Source: Shewanella sp.
Lineage (GTDB): Bacteria > Pseudomonadota > Gammaproteobacteria > Enterobacterales > Shewanellaceae
Assembly: GCA_004195335.1 (NCBI GenBank)
Contig: SDWK01000655.1
Coordinates: 1 to 5,374 of the forward strand
Length of the DNA: 5,374 nt
Reading direction: 5' to 3'
Below, piece after piece: positions 1 through 5,374 of this stretch (the stretch's first letter is position 1; every line of letters begins with the position of its first letter). Below the pieces are notes generated by a model. That model had not been told where the DNA came from, did not search any database, and was given only the letters and a program-made list of their open reading frames with translations. The position numbers and the translations under genes were made by a program.

Positions 1-2
1 TC

Positions 3-782
3 AGCTCCCCGCTGGCCCTATCTATTATTTCAGGTATGGAAGCCTACGAAGACTCACCAGATAGCTCGTTATCGAAAGGTGTTGGCGTATCCGTAATTTG
101 GGATGATCTTAAATACGATCAAACTTACAAACTCAATAAAAATTATTTCCGAGTACGTGGCACCTATTATTACGAGAAAGATTCAGAGAAGTACGATGAA
201 GACAGATATCGAGACTCGATGGATTTTAAGCTACATTACCAGCGCCCTTTTATGACCATCAATAACGATGCCGATTATACTCTCAGCGTTTTCGGTCATT
301 ACGCAGGCCATTACAATAGTCAGCAACTCGAAGAATATGAGCAGCTTGCCGTTGGAGGTTTAGCACTTAACAAACGTTTTGGCGACACTCATCATTACGA
401 CTTAGGGTTAACCTTAGGTTTAGCCTTTAGTGAAGAGGAGAAAGATGATGACTGGCCAAGAGAGTCGATGGGAATTAGTGAGGAAGAGCTCAACCGACGC
501 GGTTTTGGTTACTACTTTGAACTGAAGAACAGCTATACCTTTACCCATACCGGAGTGCAATTATCACTAAACTACAGCCGTTACGATGGCTTGTGGAAAT
601 ATGAAGATAATAAATCCTATACCTTCAACAAGATTAATTTTGGTGTCGTGATACCACTCGCCAATAAAGATAACCTATTGCACTTTGCTACTGAATATAT
701 TCACCGTGACTCTGAGCAGGATTTAATTGGTTTCGATGACGTCCTATACCGCGTGCATGCAGAATACGTGCACTACTTCTAA
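3..782 (+). CDS. Outer-membrane beta-barrel protein, 3' part (5' end outside window)
   Basis: The reading frame is open from base 3, upstream of the first ATG (base 36), so the gene most likely starts before the window and about 259 residues of its C-terminal part are visible. There is no signal peptide at the ATG at 36 and no convincing ribosome binding site, which argues against that ATG being the start. The protein is rich in Tyr, Asp, Glu and Asn and shows alternating polar/hydrophobic stretches separated by acidic loops, for example the segments around YFRVRGTYYY, YTLSVFGHYAGHY and HYDLGLTLGLAF. It ends in an aromatic residue (EYVHYF). This pattern, especially the terminal Phe, is typical of outer-membrane beta-barrels inserted by the BAM machinery. 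I do not recognise the specific family; a role as porin or surface protein is inference. A strong terminator follows 20 bases after the stop. Confidence 0.75.
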   Translation, partial: SSPLALSIISGMEAYEDSPDSSLSKGVGVSVIWDDLKYDQTYKLNKNYFRVRGTYYYEKDSEKYDEDRYRDSMDFKLHYQRPFMTINNDADYTLSVFGHYAGHYNSQQLEEYEQLAVGGLALNKRFGDTHHYDLGLTLGLAFSEEEKDDDWPRESMGISEEELNRRGFGYYFELKNSYTFTHTGVQLSLNYSRYDGLWKYEDNKSYTFNKINFGVVIPLANKDNLLHFATEYIHRDSEQDLIGFDDVLYRVHAEYVHYF

Positions 783-802
783 AGAACGTGCTCACCCGTC
801 AT

Positions 803-830
803 AAAAAGGAGCCATAAGGCTCCTTTTTTT
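803..830. terminator. Rho-independent terminator, possibly bidirectional
   Basis: An 11-base perfect stem (803-813 with 818-828) with an ATAA loop has a GGAGCC core and is followed by a run of seven T on the + strand (824-830). It lies 20 bases after the beta-barrel gene stop. The A-run at 803-807 gives a T-run on the - strand, so it can also stop transcripts of the convergent peroxiredoxin gene, whose stop codon is about 95 bases away. No better - strand terminator is visible in 831-923. Confidence 0.9.
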
Positions 831-923
831 ACACTCTACGATAACGATTTTTATATCAAAAAGTTCAATGACAAAAGCGCCATAGCGAAGCGTTCAAAAT
901 ATCATAATTTAATGTCACAGAGC

Positions 924-1400
924 TTATAGGGTAGCCAAAATCACTTCGGCCTTACTCACTTCAAAGGATTTAGGCGCTTCTACATTAAGCTGTGTGACCA
1001 CGCCATCTTCTAACACCATGGCATAACGTTGCGAGCGCACGCCACCGAACCCCGCCGTATCCATCTCCAGACCCAACACTTGGGTGAAACTGGCATCACC
1101 ATCGGCTAACATCATCAATTCGGATGCATTTTGACTTACCCCCCAAGCTTTCATTACGAAGGCATCATTAACCGATACACAGGCAATAATATCGACGCCT
1201 TTGCTCTGAAATTGATCGGCCAACACCACAAAACCTGGCAGATGAGATTCGGAGCAGGTTGGTGTAAATGCCCCCGGTACAGCAAATAGCACCACCTTCT
1301 TGCCGGCAAATAGTTCGGCCACATTATGGGTGACCATGCCATCTTTAGTTAGCTCACCTAACATGAGACCCGCTGGTAGTGTTTGTCCTTGTTCTATCAT
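924..1400 (-). CDS. Peroxiredoxin, Prx5/PrxII (AhpC/TSA) type
   Basis: A 158-residue thiol peroxidase that reduces hydrogen peroxide and organic hydroperoxides, expected in the cytoplasm because no signal peptide is present. The active-site motif PGAFTPTC is at residues 42-49, giving Thr46 and the peroxidatic Cys49. The conserved arginine region GGVRSQRYA is at 119-127. A second cysteine, Cys74 (IIACVSVND), is 25 residues further on, the spacing seen in plant type II peroxiredoxins; there is no other cysteine, so recycling would use Cys74 or an external thiol such as glutathione/glutaredoxin. Length and start fit the family. The start ATG is supported by a GAGGAG ribosome binding site 6 bases upstream (bases 1407-1412). 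No fused glutaredoxin domain is present, unlike some bacterial Prx5 proteins. The gene is monocistronic as far as visible, divergent from the VanZ-like gene and convergent with the beta-barrel gene. I saw no clear promoter or OxyR site upstream. Confidence 0.95.
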   Translation of the reverse strand: MIEQGQTLPAGLMLGELTKDGMVTHNVAELFAGKKVVLFAVPGAFTPTCSESHLPGFVVLADQFQSKGVDIIACVSVNDAFVMKAWGVSQNASELMMLADGDASFTQVLGLEMDTAGFGGVRSQRYAMVLEDGVVTQLNVEAPKSFEVSKAEVILATL

Positions 1401-1559
1401 ATTTCGCTCCTCAGTCTGTATTGGATCTTGCTTGCCTCAATATTAGGCTAAATATCCGCGGTTAAACACAGACAAAATATATGTGTATTGTAATGGTTTG
1501 AGCTGGGAGTGCAGGAACACTTCTCCGAAGGGTGGCTAGCCATTTGAATGGGAAATATG

Positions 1560-1575
1560 GTTAATTTTCATTAAC
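1560..1575. promoter_or_regulatory. Small inverted repeat upstream of the VanZ-like gene promoter
   Basis: GTTAAT (1560-1565) and ATTAAC (1570-1575) form a 6-base inverted repeat around TTTC. Its centre lies about 42 bases before the expected transcription start given the TATAAT at 1598-1603, the place where an activator could substitute for the missing -35 box. It could also be chance in an AT-rich spacer. Confidence 0.25.
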
Positions 1576-1597
1576 GGTACTCGAGCAGAGAATTCGC

Positions 1598-1603
1598 TAT
1601 AAT
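1598..1603 (+). promoter_or_regulatory. Candidate -10 box for the VanZ-like gene
   Basis: A perfect TATAAT is present at 1598-1603. No good TTGACA-like -35 box lies 16-18 bases upstream (the sequence there is close to CGGTAC). Transcription would begin near base 1610, almost on the GTG at 1612, which favours translation from the ATG at 1645. Confidence 0.45.
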
Positions 1604-1644
1604 TCGGCATAGTGACGGTGATAGATATAAGGCTAAGTAAAGTA

Positions 1645-2034
1645 ATGAATAAATTGGCTATTGGTTTGGTGCTAGGCTTTTTTGTCTTTATTTTGTGGAT
1701 GATCTATCTGGCAAATACCGGCGGCAGTAGTGTGTTCTTCGATCTGATAAGAGTGCTTCCCTACGGTGACAAACTGGGGCACTTTTGCCTTTTTGGTATA
1801 CTGACTTTTTTAATTAACCTCGCCTCTCACTGTAAGTCGTTTCCAATAGGACGATTCCGTATTAACTATGGTACCGCGGCCGTTACTATTTTCGTTCTTA
1901 CGGAGGAGATTAGCCAAAGATTCATCCCCAGCAGAACATTTGATCTGATGGACCTGACCGCCGATGCTCTGGGGATCCTCAGCTTTACCTGCTTAAATTA
2001 TCTCAACTCTCGCCAGGACCAAAGCCTGACATAG
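1645..2034 (+). CDS. VanZ-like small integral membrane protein
   Basis: A protein of 129 residues from ATG 1645; the frame also allows GTG starts at 1612 and 1618 (140 or 138 residues). ATG 1645 is preferred because the hydrophobic first segment begins straight after it, a TATAAT box at 1598 would start transcription near 1610, and a weak TAAGG lies 12 bases upstream. Numbered from ATG 1645, membrane segments are near residues 4-23, 44-60, 75-88 and 105-119. The family signature is visible as DKLGHF (42-47) and as EEISQRFIPSRTFDLMDLTADALG (87-110), with the conserved acidic/Arg residues Glu87, Glu88, Arg97, Asp100, Asp103 and Asp107. VanZ itself gives low-level teicoplanin resistance, but most small chromosomal VanZ-like proteins have no known function and there is no van cluster here. 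Inner-membrane location is predicted. No terminator with a T-run is seen after the stop. Confidence 0.8.
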   Translation: MNKLAIGLVLGFFVFILWMIYLANTGGSSVFFDLIRVLPYGDKLGHFCLFGILTFLINLASHCKSFPIGRFRINYGTAAVTIFVLTEEISQRFIPSRTFDLMDLTADALGILSFTCLNYLNSRQDQSLT

Positions 2035-2174
2035 GCTCACATCAAAGAACAATCACTTAGTTAAACCATGTAACCATACTCTGACATAAAATGTCCCCAT
2101 AGTCTGGCAGATTGTGATTTTCAACAGTTGCGAGATGTAGCTAAGTTACGAGCTAAAATAGAGCGGTTTGCTAG

Positions 2175-2197
2175 CAAGTTTTGGGGGGAGAAACTTG
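2175..2197. repeat. Hairpin with G6-containing loop
   Basis: CAAGTTT (2175-2181) pairs with AAACTTG (2191-2197) around a 9-base loop that contains six G. It overlaps a 10-base palindrome, TTGCTAGCAA (2168-2177). No T-run follows, so it is not a standard terminator. It lies inside the protein-like relic at 2074-2292. Confidence 0.4.
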
Positions 2198-2270
2198 TTG
2201 ATGCTTTAATGAAGGGATATTTTCGTGCAGTCCATATAACCCATGAAATATATGTCATTCCATGGCTTCG

Positions 2271-2285
2271 CCCCCCCCCAAAAAA
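2271..2285. repeat. C9-A6 homopolymer tract
   Basis: Nine C (2271-2279) are followed directly by six A (2280-2285). Such tracts are prone to slipped-strand length changes and to sequencing error. It lies near the end of the open relic frame and about 240 bases before the cytochrome start, too far to change promoter spacing of that gene directly. Confidence 0.85.
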
Positions 2286-2305
2286 CTTCTGAACTTTGTC
2301 CCCGA

Positions 2306-2340
2306 CCTATTAGCTATAGGAAGGGGCAAGCTTGCCCCTT
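2306..2340. repeat. Two adjacent palindromes, one perfect over 20 bases
   Basis: CCTAT-TAGCT-ATAGG (2306-2320) is an imperfect palindrome with 5-base arms. It is followed at once by a perfect 20-base palindrome (2321-2340) whose half site is AAGGGGCAAG and whose centre is AAGCTT. There is no T-run on either side on either strand, so a simple terminator is unlikely. Possible roles are a dimeric regulator operator, a repeat-element end or a cruciform; none can be chosen from sequence alone. It lies about 190 bases before the cytochrome start. Confidence 0.6.
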
Positions 2341-2527
2341 ATCACGGCCCAGTGACCGCCTGGATCACACTCTTCCCATCCGGTACTGAATCGGCAACTT
2401 TCAGACCCTTACTGACCTACTTTGACTTGAGCTTCAGCATTATTTTAACAGGTGCACAACTTAATGCGCTCCGGGCTAAATCCCACGCCTATGGGCCAAC
2501 TGTGTCAACTATTACAGGGAAATGATG
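2341..2527 (+). promoter_or_regulatory. Leader region of the cytochrome gene
   Basis: No gene is seen here. A TTGACT at 2422-2427 could be a -35 box, but the sequence 16-18 bases after it (TTTAAC/TTAACA, 2444-2450) is a poor -10 box, which would fit a promoter needing an activator. AGGGA at 2516-2520 is the ribosome binding site and is best spaced (7 bases) for the third of three consecutive ATG codons, at 2528. The flanking bases 2035-2073 hold nothing recognisable. Confidence 0.3.
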
Positions 2528-4129
2528 ATGAAGAAACTTTACGGGCCCAGTGTCCCCCTCAAGATGCTCACCGCAGCCATGCTTCTCAGTCTTCTGAGTG
2601 CATGTGGTAGCGATAACGACGATCCACTCCCACCACCGGAAGATAATAATCCACCGATTGCTAATCCAAGCAGTGCTGAAACCACTATCGGTAGCAGTAT
2701 CCTGATAGACGCCTTGGCCAACGATACCGATCCCGATGGTGACCCATTGACTATCGAAACCGTGACCGTGACATCAGGCGCAGGAACGGCATTGATTAAA
2801 GATAATAAAATCTTGTTCGTGTCAGATAAAATCGGTGCCACAATGCTCAATTACACCATCTCAGATGGTAAAGGTGGCGAGGCAGAGTCGGTTGTTACTG
2901 TCGTGGTGCTATCAGGCGAAGTTGCACTGGCCTATGTCGGTTCCAATACCTGTATCTCTTGTCATACGGATAAGAAAACCTTTTTAGAGTCCGGCCACAA
3001 CTTTAAGCTGACTAAGGTTGTTAATGGAGAGGAACCACTCTATCCCTTCACCTCCCTCTCCGGCGCGATTGAGCTGATGGATGTAAATAACTCCCTGGGC
3101 AACCCTGCCGGCTGGGAGGATATCGGCTACGTCATCGGTGGCTACAAAAGCTTTGCCAATTATATCGACAAAAATGGTTACATCCTGACCGGCAATAAGG
3201 CATCTACGGTTCCTGCGTCTAAGGGAGAACAGGTGAAATATATGTTCCCCTTTGCAGCCAACGACGCACCGGATTCACATGGATATGATTACTGCGGCAG
3301 ATGTCATACAACAGGTTGGCAGGATTACACCGAAGGTGCCGGCGATAACCGAAACCTGAACAGGCAAGATGATATGCCGGGAATGGGCGGCACCTTTGCT
3401 ATGGCCGGAGTCCAGTGTGAGAGTTGTCATGGCGCCGGTAGTGAACACGTTAAGGGTCCGTCAAAACATAACATTGTTAAGTTAGCCGATGCACGTGTTC
3501 CCGGAGATTATACTGCCGACGATATGGGGTACGGTAAGCCTGCTAAGTGCCAGGAGTGTCATACCACAGATGATGCCGTCAGACGTTACCCGGACTATCA
3601 GTCTCCTTTCGAGCAAGAGTTTGGTGGCGTAACCCTGAATGCGCGCATACATGTAATGGGCGACTTTGGCCCTGACGGGCGCCTGGGTGGCCGTGGTGGT
3701 CGCCATGCAGGTGCAACCCTTATAGGTATTGATCCGGACACAGGCGAGGCCATGGGTAAGAAGAAGGATTTCACCTGTTCAACTTGTCATAATCCTCACC
3801 GCTCTGAATTCAATCAGGACAAACCTGGTCATGAAGACGCCATGGTGCGCGAATGTACCGATTGTCATGACAAGGAGTTTGCCGACGTCCCTGGTAGCGA
3901 CATCGCTGCTGCCGCTCACGAGTTCATCGCCAAGTGCACCGATTGTCATATGCCGAGTTCATCTCACTTGCTCAAGATCGATCTTGAGGGAGCAAAGGAT
4001 GACCCAAGACACTTCTCTGCAGACGGTGATTATATCAAACCTTGGCTGCGTGCCTACGACAGCTGCTCAGGCTGTCATGCGGATGACTATGACATGCGGG
4101 CCAGCCGGATAGGGAAGATCCACCAGTAA
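2528..4129 (+). CDS. Octaheme c-type cytochrome lipoprotein with cadherin-like domain
   Basis: A protein of 533 residues from the ATG at 2528 (535 if the first of three tandem ATGs, 2522, is used); AGGGA at 2516-2520 is best spaced for 2528. Residues 1-25 are a lipoprotein signal peptide ending in the lipobox LLSA-C, with lipidated Cys26 followed by Gly-Ser; lack of Asp at +2 predicts sorting to the outer membrane. A Pro/Asn/Asp-rich linker leads to a cadherin-like beta-sandwich at about 42-127, with DTDPDGD calcium-binding-type acidic residues and YTISDGKGG. From about 136 the cytochrome part carries eight CxxCH sites beginning at Cys142, 256, 297, 341, 417, 443, 470 and 513, so eight covalent hemes are expected, matured in the periplasm by the Ccm system. 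The segments YVGSNTCISCH, DIGYVIGGYKSFANYIDKNGYILTG and GVQCESCHGAGSEH resemble cytochrome c554-like multiheme proteins. Electron transfer is the secure role; substrate and partner are unknown. It has no adjacent MtrA/MtrB-like genes. An AraC-type regulator follows on the same strand. Confidence 0.93.
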   Translation: MKKLYGPSVPLKMLTAAMLLSLLSACGSDNDDPLPPPEDNNPPIANPSSAETTIGSSILIDALANDTDPDGDPLTIETVTVTSGAGTALIKDNKILFVSDKIGATMLNYTISDGKGGEAESVVTVVVLSGEVALAYVGSNTCISCHTDKKTFLESGHNFKLTKVVNGEEPLYPFTSLSGAIELMDVNNSLGNPAGWEDIGYVIGGYKSFANYIDKNGYILTGNKASTVPASKGEQVKYMFPFAANDAPDSHGYDYCGRCHTTGWQDYTEGAGDNRNLNRQDDMPGMGGTFAMAGVQCESCHGAGSEHVKGPSKHNIVKLADARVPGDYTADDMGYGKPAKCQECHTTDDAVRRYPDYQSPFEQEFGGVTLNARIHVMGDFGPDGRLGGRGGRHAGATLIGIDPDTGEAMGKKKDFTCSTCHNPHRSEFNQDKPGHEDAMVRECTDCHDKEFADVPGSDIAAAAHEFIAKCTDCHMPSSSHLLKIDLEGAKDDPRHFSADGDYIKPWLRAYDSCSGCHADDYDMRASRIGKIHQ

Positions 4130-4135
4130 CACCCT

Positions 4136-4164
4136 TTGGCCAGCGGCGACTTGCCGCTGGCCAA
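4136..4164. terminator. Strong hairpin after the cytochrome gene, no T-run
   Basis: A perfect 12-base GC-rich stem, TTGGCCAGCGGC (4136-4147) with GCCGCTGGCCAA (4153-4164), closes a 5-base loop (GACTT). It starts 7 bases after the cytochrome stop. No T-run follows on either strand, so a classical intrinsic terminator is not supported. It may protect the 3' end of the cytochrome mRNA, act as a partial terminator before the regulator gene, or be a repeat unit. Confidence 0.6.
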
Positions 4165-4229
4165 CCAGCCACCACACTCACAGGCAGACACTCATCCAAA
4201 GAGATGTTATCCTGCCTTTAGGAGGCCGC

Positions 4230-5114
4230 ATGAACAACCGCGATTCTATTCCCAACATCCACTACCGAGCTAGCTCCCAGGAGGAGTTAGGCATCGAAAT
4301 AGTCGATCTTGAGCGCTTCCGCACAAGGCTCAGCAGCAACGACTTCGATCCCTACCATCCCCACAGGATGAGTAATTTCTGTTTCCTCTTCATCACCAAG
4401 GGACAGGGACAGCACCTGATCGATTTCAAACGCTATCCCTACCAGTCGGGCAGTGTCATCTTCGTCAACCACAATCAGGTGCACGCCTTCGATCCCGAGG
4501 ACCGCCCCCAAGGCACGATGATCAACATTACCACAGAGTTCTTCTCCAACAGCGCTGCCAATATCCGCACCTCCTACTTCGTGCCGGTTCACCAGCTCAT
4601 GGCGACATCACCAGTTCTGACGACGCTACCAGAGGATCTCAATGACAGCTGCAAGGTGCTGTTAGCGGAGGTGAAAAAGGCCCAGCACGAAGGAGATGAT
4701 GATGTGGTGCTGCAGTTGCTGGTCTCCGCTCTGCTAATCAAACTGGGCCGACAAAGGAAGAGTCACCTCAGCCACCTGAGCAAGCAGCAGAAAGAGCGCT
4801 ACGACCTGTTTATCACCTTGGTGGAGCAACACTTCTTCGAGACCAGGGAAGCCACTCAATATTCTCAGTGGATGCACACCAGCTACAAAAACCTGAACCA
4901 GCTATGCAAATCCTGCTGCGGCCACACAGCTAAGCAATTGATCGACTTCAGGATCATTATTGAGATCAAACGCAAGCTGGCGCTGGACGGTCTGCCGATA
5001 CAACAAACAGCCGATGACCTAGGTTTCGAGGACATTACCCACTTCAATAAGTATTTCAAACGGCTGACCGGCCTCACCCCAGCCACCTTTAAGCGAGAGA
5101 GAGAGAGGACTTAA
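4230..5114 (+). CDS. AraC-family transcriptional regulator
   Basis: A cytoplasmic DNA-binding regulator of 294 residues, normal length for the family. Residues about 40-105 form the N-terminal cupin-like sensing domain, with HPHRMSNFCFLFITKGQGQHLIDFKRYPYQSGSVIFVNHNQVHAF carrying the usual pattern of a His-rich start, a Gly-rich turn and a VNHNQVH segment. The C-terminal domain holds two helix-turn-helix units, the first at about 211-239 and the second, well conserved, at about 255-288 (QTADDLGFEDITHFNKYFKRLTGLTPATFKRE), the classic AraC signature. A linker helix lies between. The start is supported by TAGGAGG at 4219-4225, 4 bases before the ATG. It follows the cytochrome gene by 100 bases on the same strand, beyond a strong hairpin, so it could be partly co-transcribed or have its own promoter. 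The inducer is unknown; regulation of the upstream cytochrome gene is a reasonable guess. Three cysteines cluster at 226-230 (CKSCC) in the first HTH, an oddity. Confidence 0.93.
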   Translation: MNNRDSIPNIHYRASSQEELGIEIVDLERFRTRLSSNDFDPYHPHRMSNFCFLFITKGQGQHLIDFKRYPYQSGSVIFVNHNQVHAFDPEDRPQGTMINITTEFFSNSAANIRTSYFVPVHQLMATSPVLTTLPEDLNDSCKVLLAEVKKAQHEGDDDVVLQLLVSALLIKLGRQRKSHLSHLSKQQKERYDLFITLVEQHFFETREATQYSQWMHTSYKNLNQLCKSCCGHTAKQLIDFRIIIEIKRKLALDGLPIQQTADDLGFEDITHFNKYFKRLTGLTPATFKRERERT

Positions 5115-5118
5115 GGGC

Positions 5119-5284
5119 CTAACTAGCCTCCTCAGCTTCATGGCGGTAGACCTTCACCAGATAGCAGGCATCGACGATCACGATAAAGGCGTTAACCAGC
5201 GCAGTTTCTTGATATCAACCATGGTCAGAGAGATGCCACCACGATGGGAGCGGCGTAACCCACCCAGTTCCAGTGCAGTTCCAT
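5119..5284 (-). pseudogene. Broken gene for a small membrane protein
   Basis: On the - strand a strong ribosome binding site, GGGAGGG (5290-5296), lies 5 bases before an ATG at 5284. It reads MELHWNWVGYAAPIVVA and then runs into TGA within a few codons. Adding one base near 5234/5235 restores a hydrophobic continuation, ISLTMVDIKKLRWL. A second frame change follows near 5191-5204, after which NAFIVIVDACYLVKVYRHEAEEAS runs to TAG at 5119-5121. The three pieces together look like the first and last membrane segments of a short inner-membrane protein (my recollection is of small YgjV-like proteins that begin with W-x-GY and end with NxFI-x(3)-YYL) with the middle segment deleted. The family name is low confidence. 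The product cannot be made intact. It converges on the AraC-family gene with only 4 bases between stop codons. No promoter is clearly visible in 5297-5374. Confidence 0.65.
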
Positions 5285-5374
5285 GTCAACCCTCCCAGAG
5301 AATCAAAGTTGATGCTAAAGCTATCTACAACTGCACCGCAAGAATTAAGTTTAACCTTACCGTATTTGCAAGCA

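Larger units (their letters stand above)
2074..2292 (+). pseudogene. Unidentified protein-like relic or interspersed repeat
   Basis: This frame is open for 72 codons between an upstream TAA (2071-2073) and TGA at 2290. The translation has ordinary protein composition, for example QQLRDVAKLRAKIERFASKF and GEKLVDALMKGYFRAVHI, and includes an amphipathic Lys/Arg/Glu-rich helix-like part. There is no ATG before base 2208 and no ribosome binding site at a sensible place, so it is unlikely to be translated as an intact gene. The frame runs through a C9-A6 tract just before its stop. Small inverted repeats lie inside it (2083-2095, 2168-2177, 2175-2197). On the - strand, the text near 2075-2098 (GGGGACATTTTATGTCAGAG) reminds me of sequence found next to REP-associated transposase genes in gammaproteobacteria, but that is a recollection, not a match I could test. 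The gene of origin is unknown. Confidence 0.3.

Noticed and set aside
783..923. A second terminator for the peroxiredoxin gene between 831 and 923
   Set aside because: Only very short stems (about 3 bases) can be drawn and no T-run follows them. The strong hairpin at 803-828 is a better candidate.
2114..2135. A possible CRP site beginning with TGTGAT
   Set aside because: The second half site does not match the expected ATCACA-like sequence, so only one half is present. That is common by chance.
2262..2525. An 87-codon + strand open frame overlapping the cytochrome start by ATGA
   Set aside because: It starts inside the C9-A6 tract region, has no ribosome binding site, runs through the 20-base palindrome and its translation has no recognisable family or consistent composition. 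The overlap with the cytochrome start looks accidental.
2539..2850. A 103-codon - strand open frame opposite the cytochrome signal and cadherin-like region
   Set aside because: It is an antisense shadow of a clearly coding sequence with no ribosome binding site or family signature.
3729..4112. A 127-codon + strand open frame inside the cytochrome gene
   Set aside because: It is a different-frame shadow of the heme-rich region. The cytochrome frame carries the CxxCH motifs and full-length domain structure.
1..5374. CRISPR array, tRNA or rRNA gene, or complete insertion sequence
   Set aside because: No regularly spaced direct repeats, no cloverleaf-like or rRNA-like sequence and no intact transposase frame were seen on either strand.

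Overview
The window looks like chromosomal DNA of a marine gammaproteobacterium, most likely Shewanella or a close relative. This is an inference from three things: a c-type multiheme cytochrome lipoprotein, a Prx5-type peroxiredoxin of the kind common in that group, and moderate GC. No rRNA, tRNA or other taxonomic marker is present to prove it.

Left part (1-2034) appears to hold ordinary housekeeping and envelope genes. The 3' end of an outer-membrane beta-barrel protein gene runs in from the left edge on the + strand and ends at a strong, possibly bidirectional, terminator (803-828). A peroxiredoxin gene on the - strand converges on the same terminator. A small VanZ-like membrane protein gene on the + strand is divergent from the peroxiredoxin gene.

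Middle part (2035-2527) is about 490 bases without a convincing intact gene. It holds a 72-codon open, protein-like stretch with no good start, several small inverted repeats, a perfect 20-base palindrome and a C9-A6 homopolymer tract. It looks like a gene or repeat relic followed by the leader of the cytochrome gene.

Right part (2528-5374) is the most interesting. An outer-membrane-type lipoprotein carries a cadherin-like domain followed by eight CxxCH heme sites. After a 29-base hairpin comes an AraC-family regulator on the same strand. The pair reads as a respiratory or electron-transfer cytochrome with its own candidate local regulator, although no quinol donor, periplasmic shuttle or MtrB-like porin gene is visible. 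Convergent with the regulator and only 4 bases away is a - strand remnant of a small membrane-protein gene, broken by an apparent 1-base loss and an internal deletion. By eye, the cytochrome/regulator segment is richer in G+C than the genes on the left.
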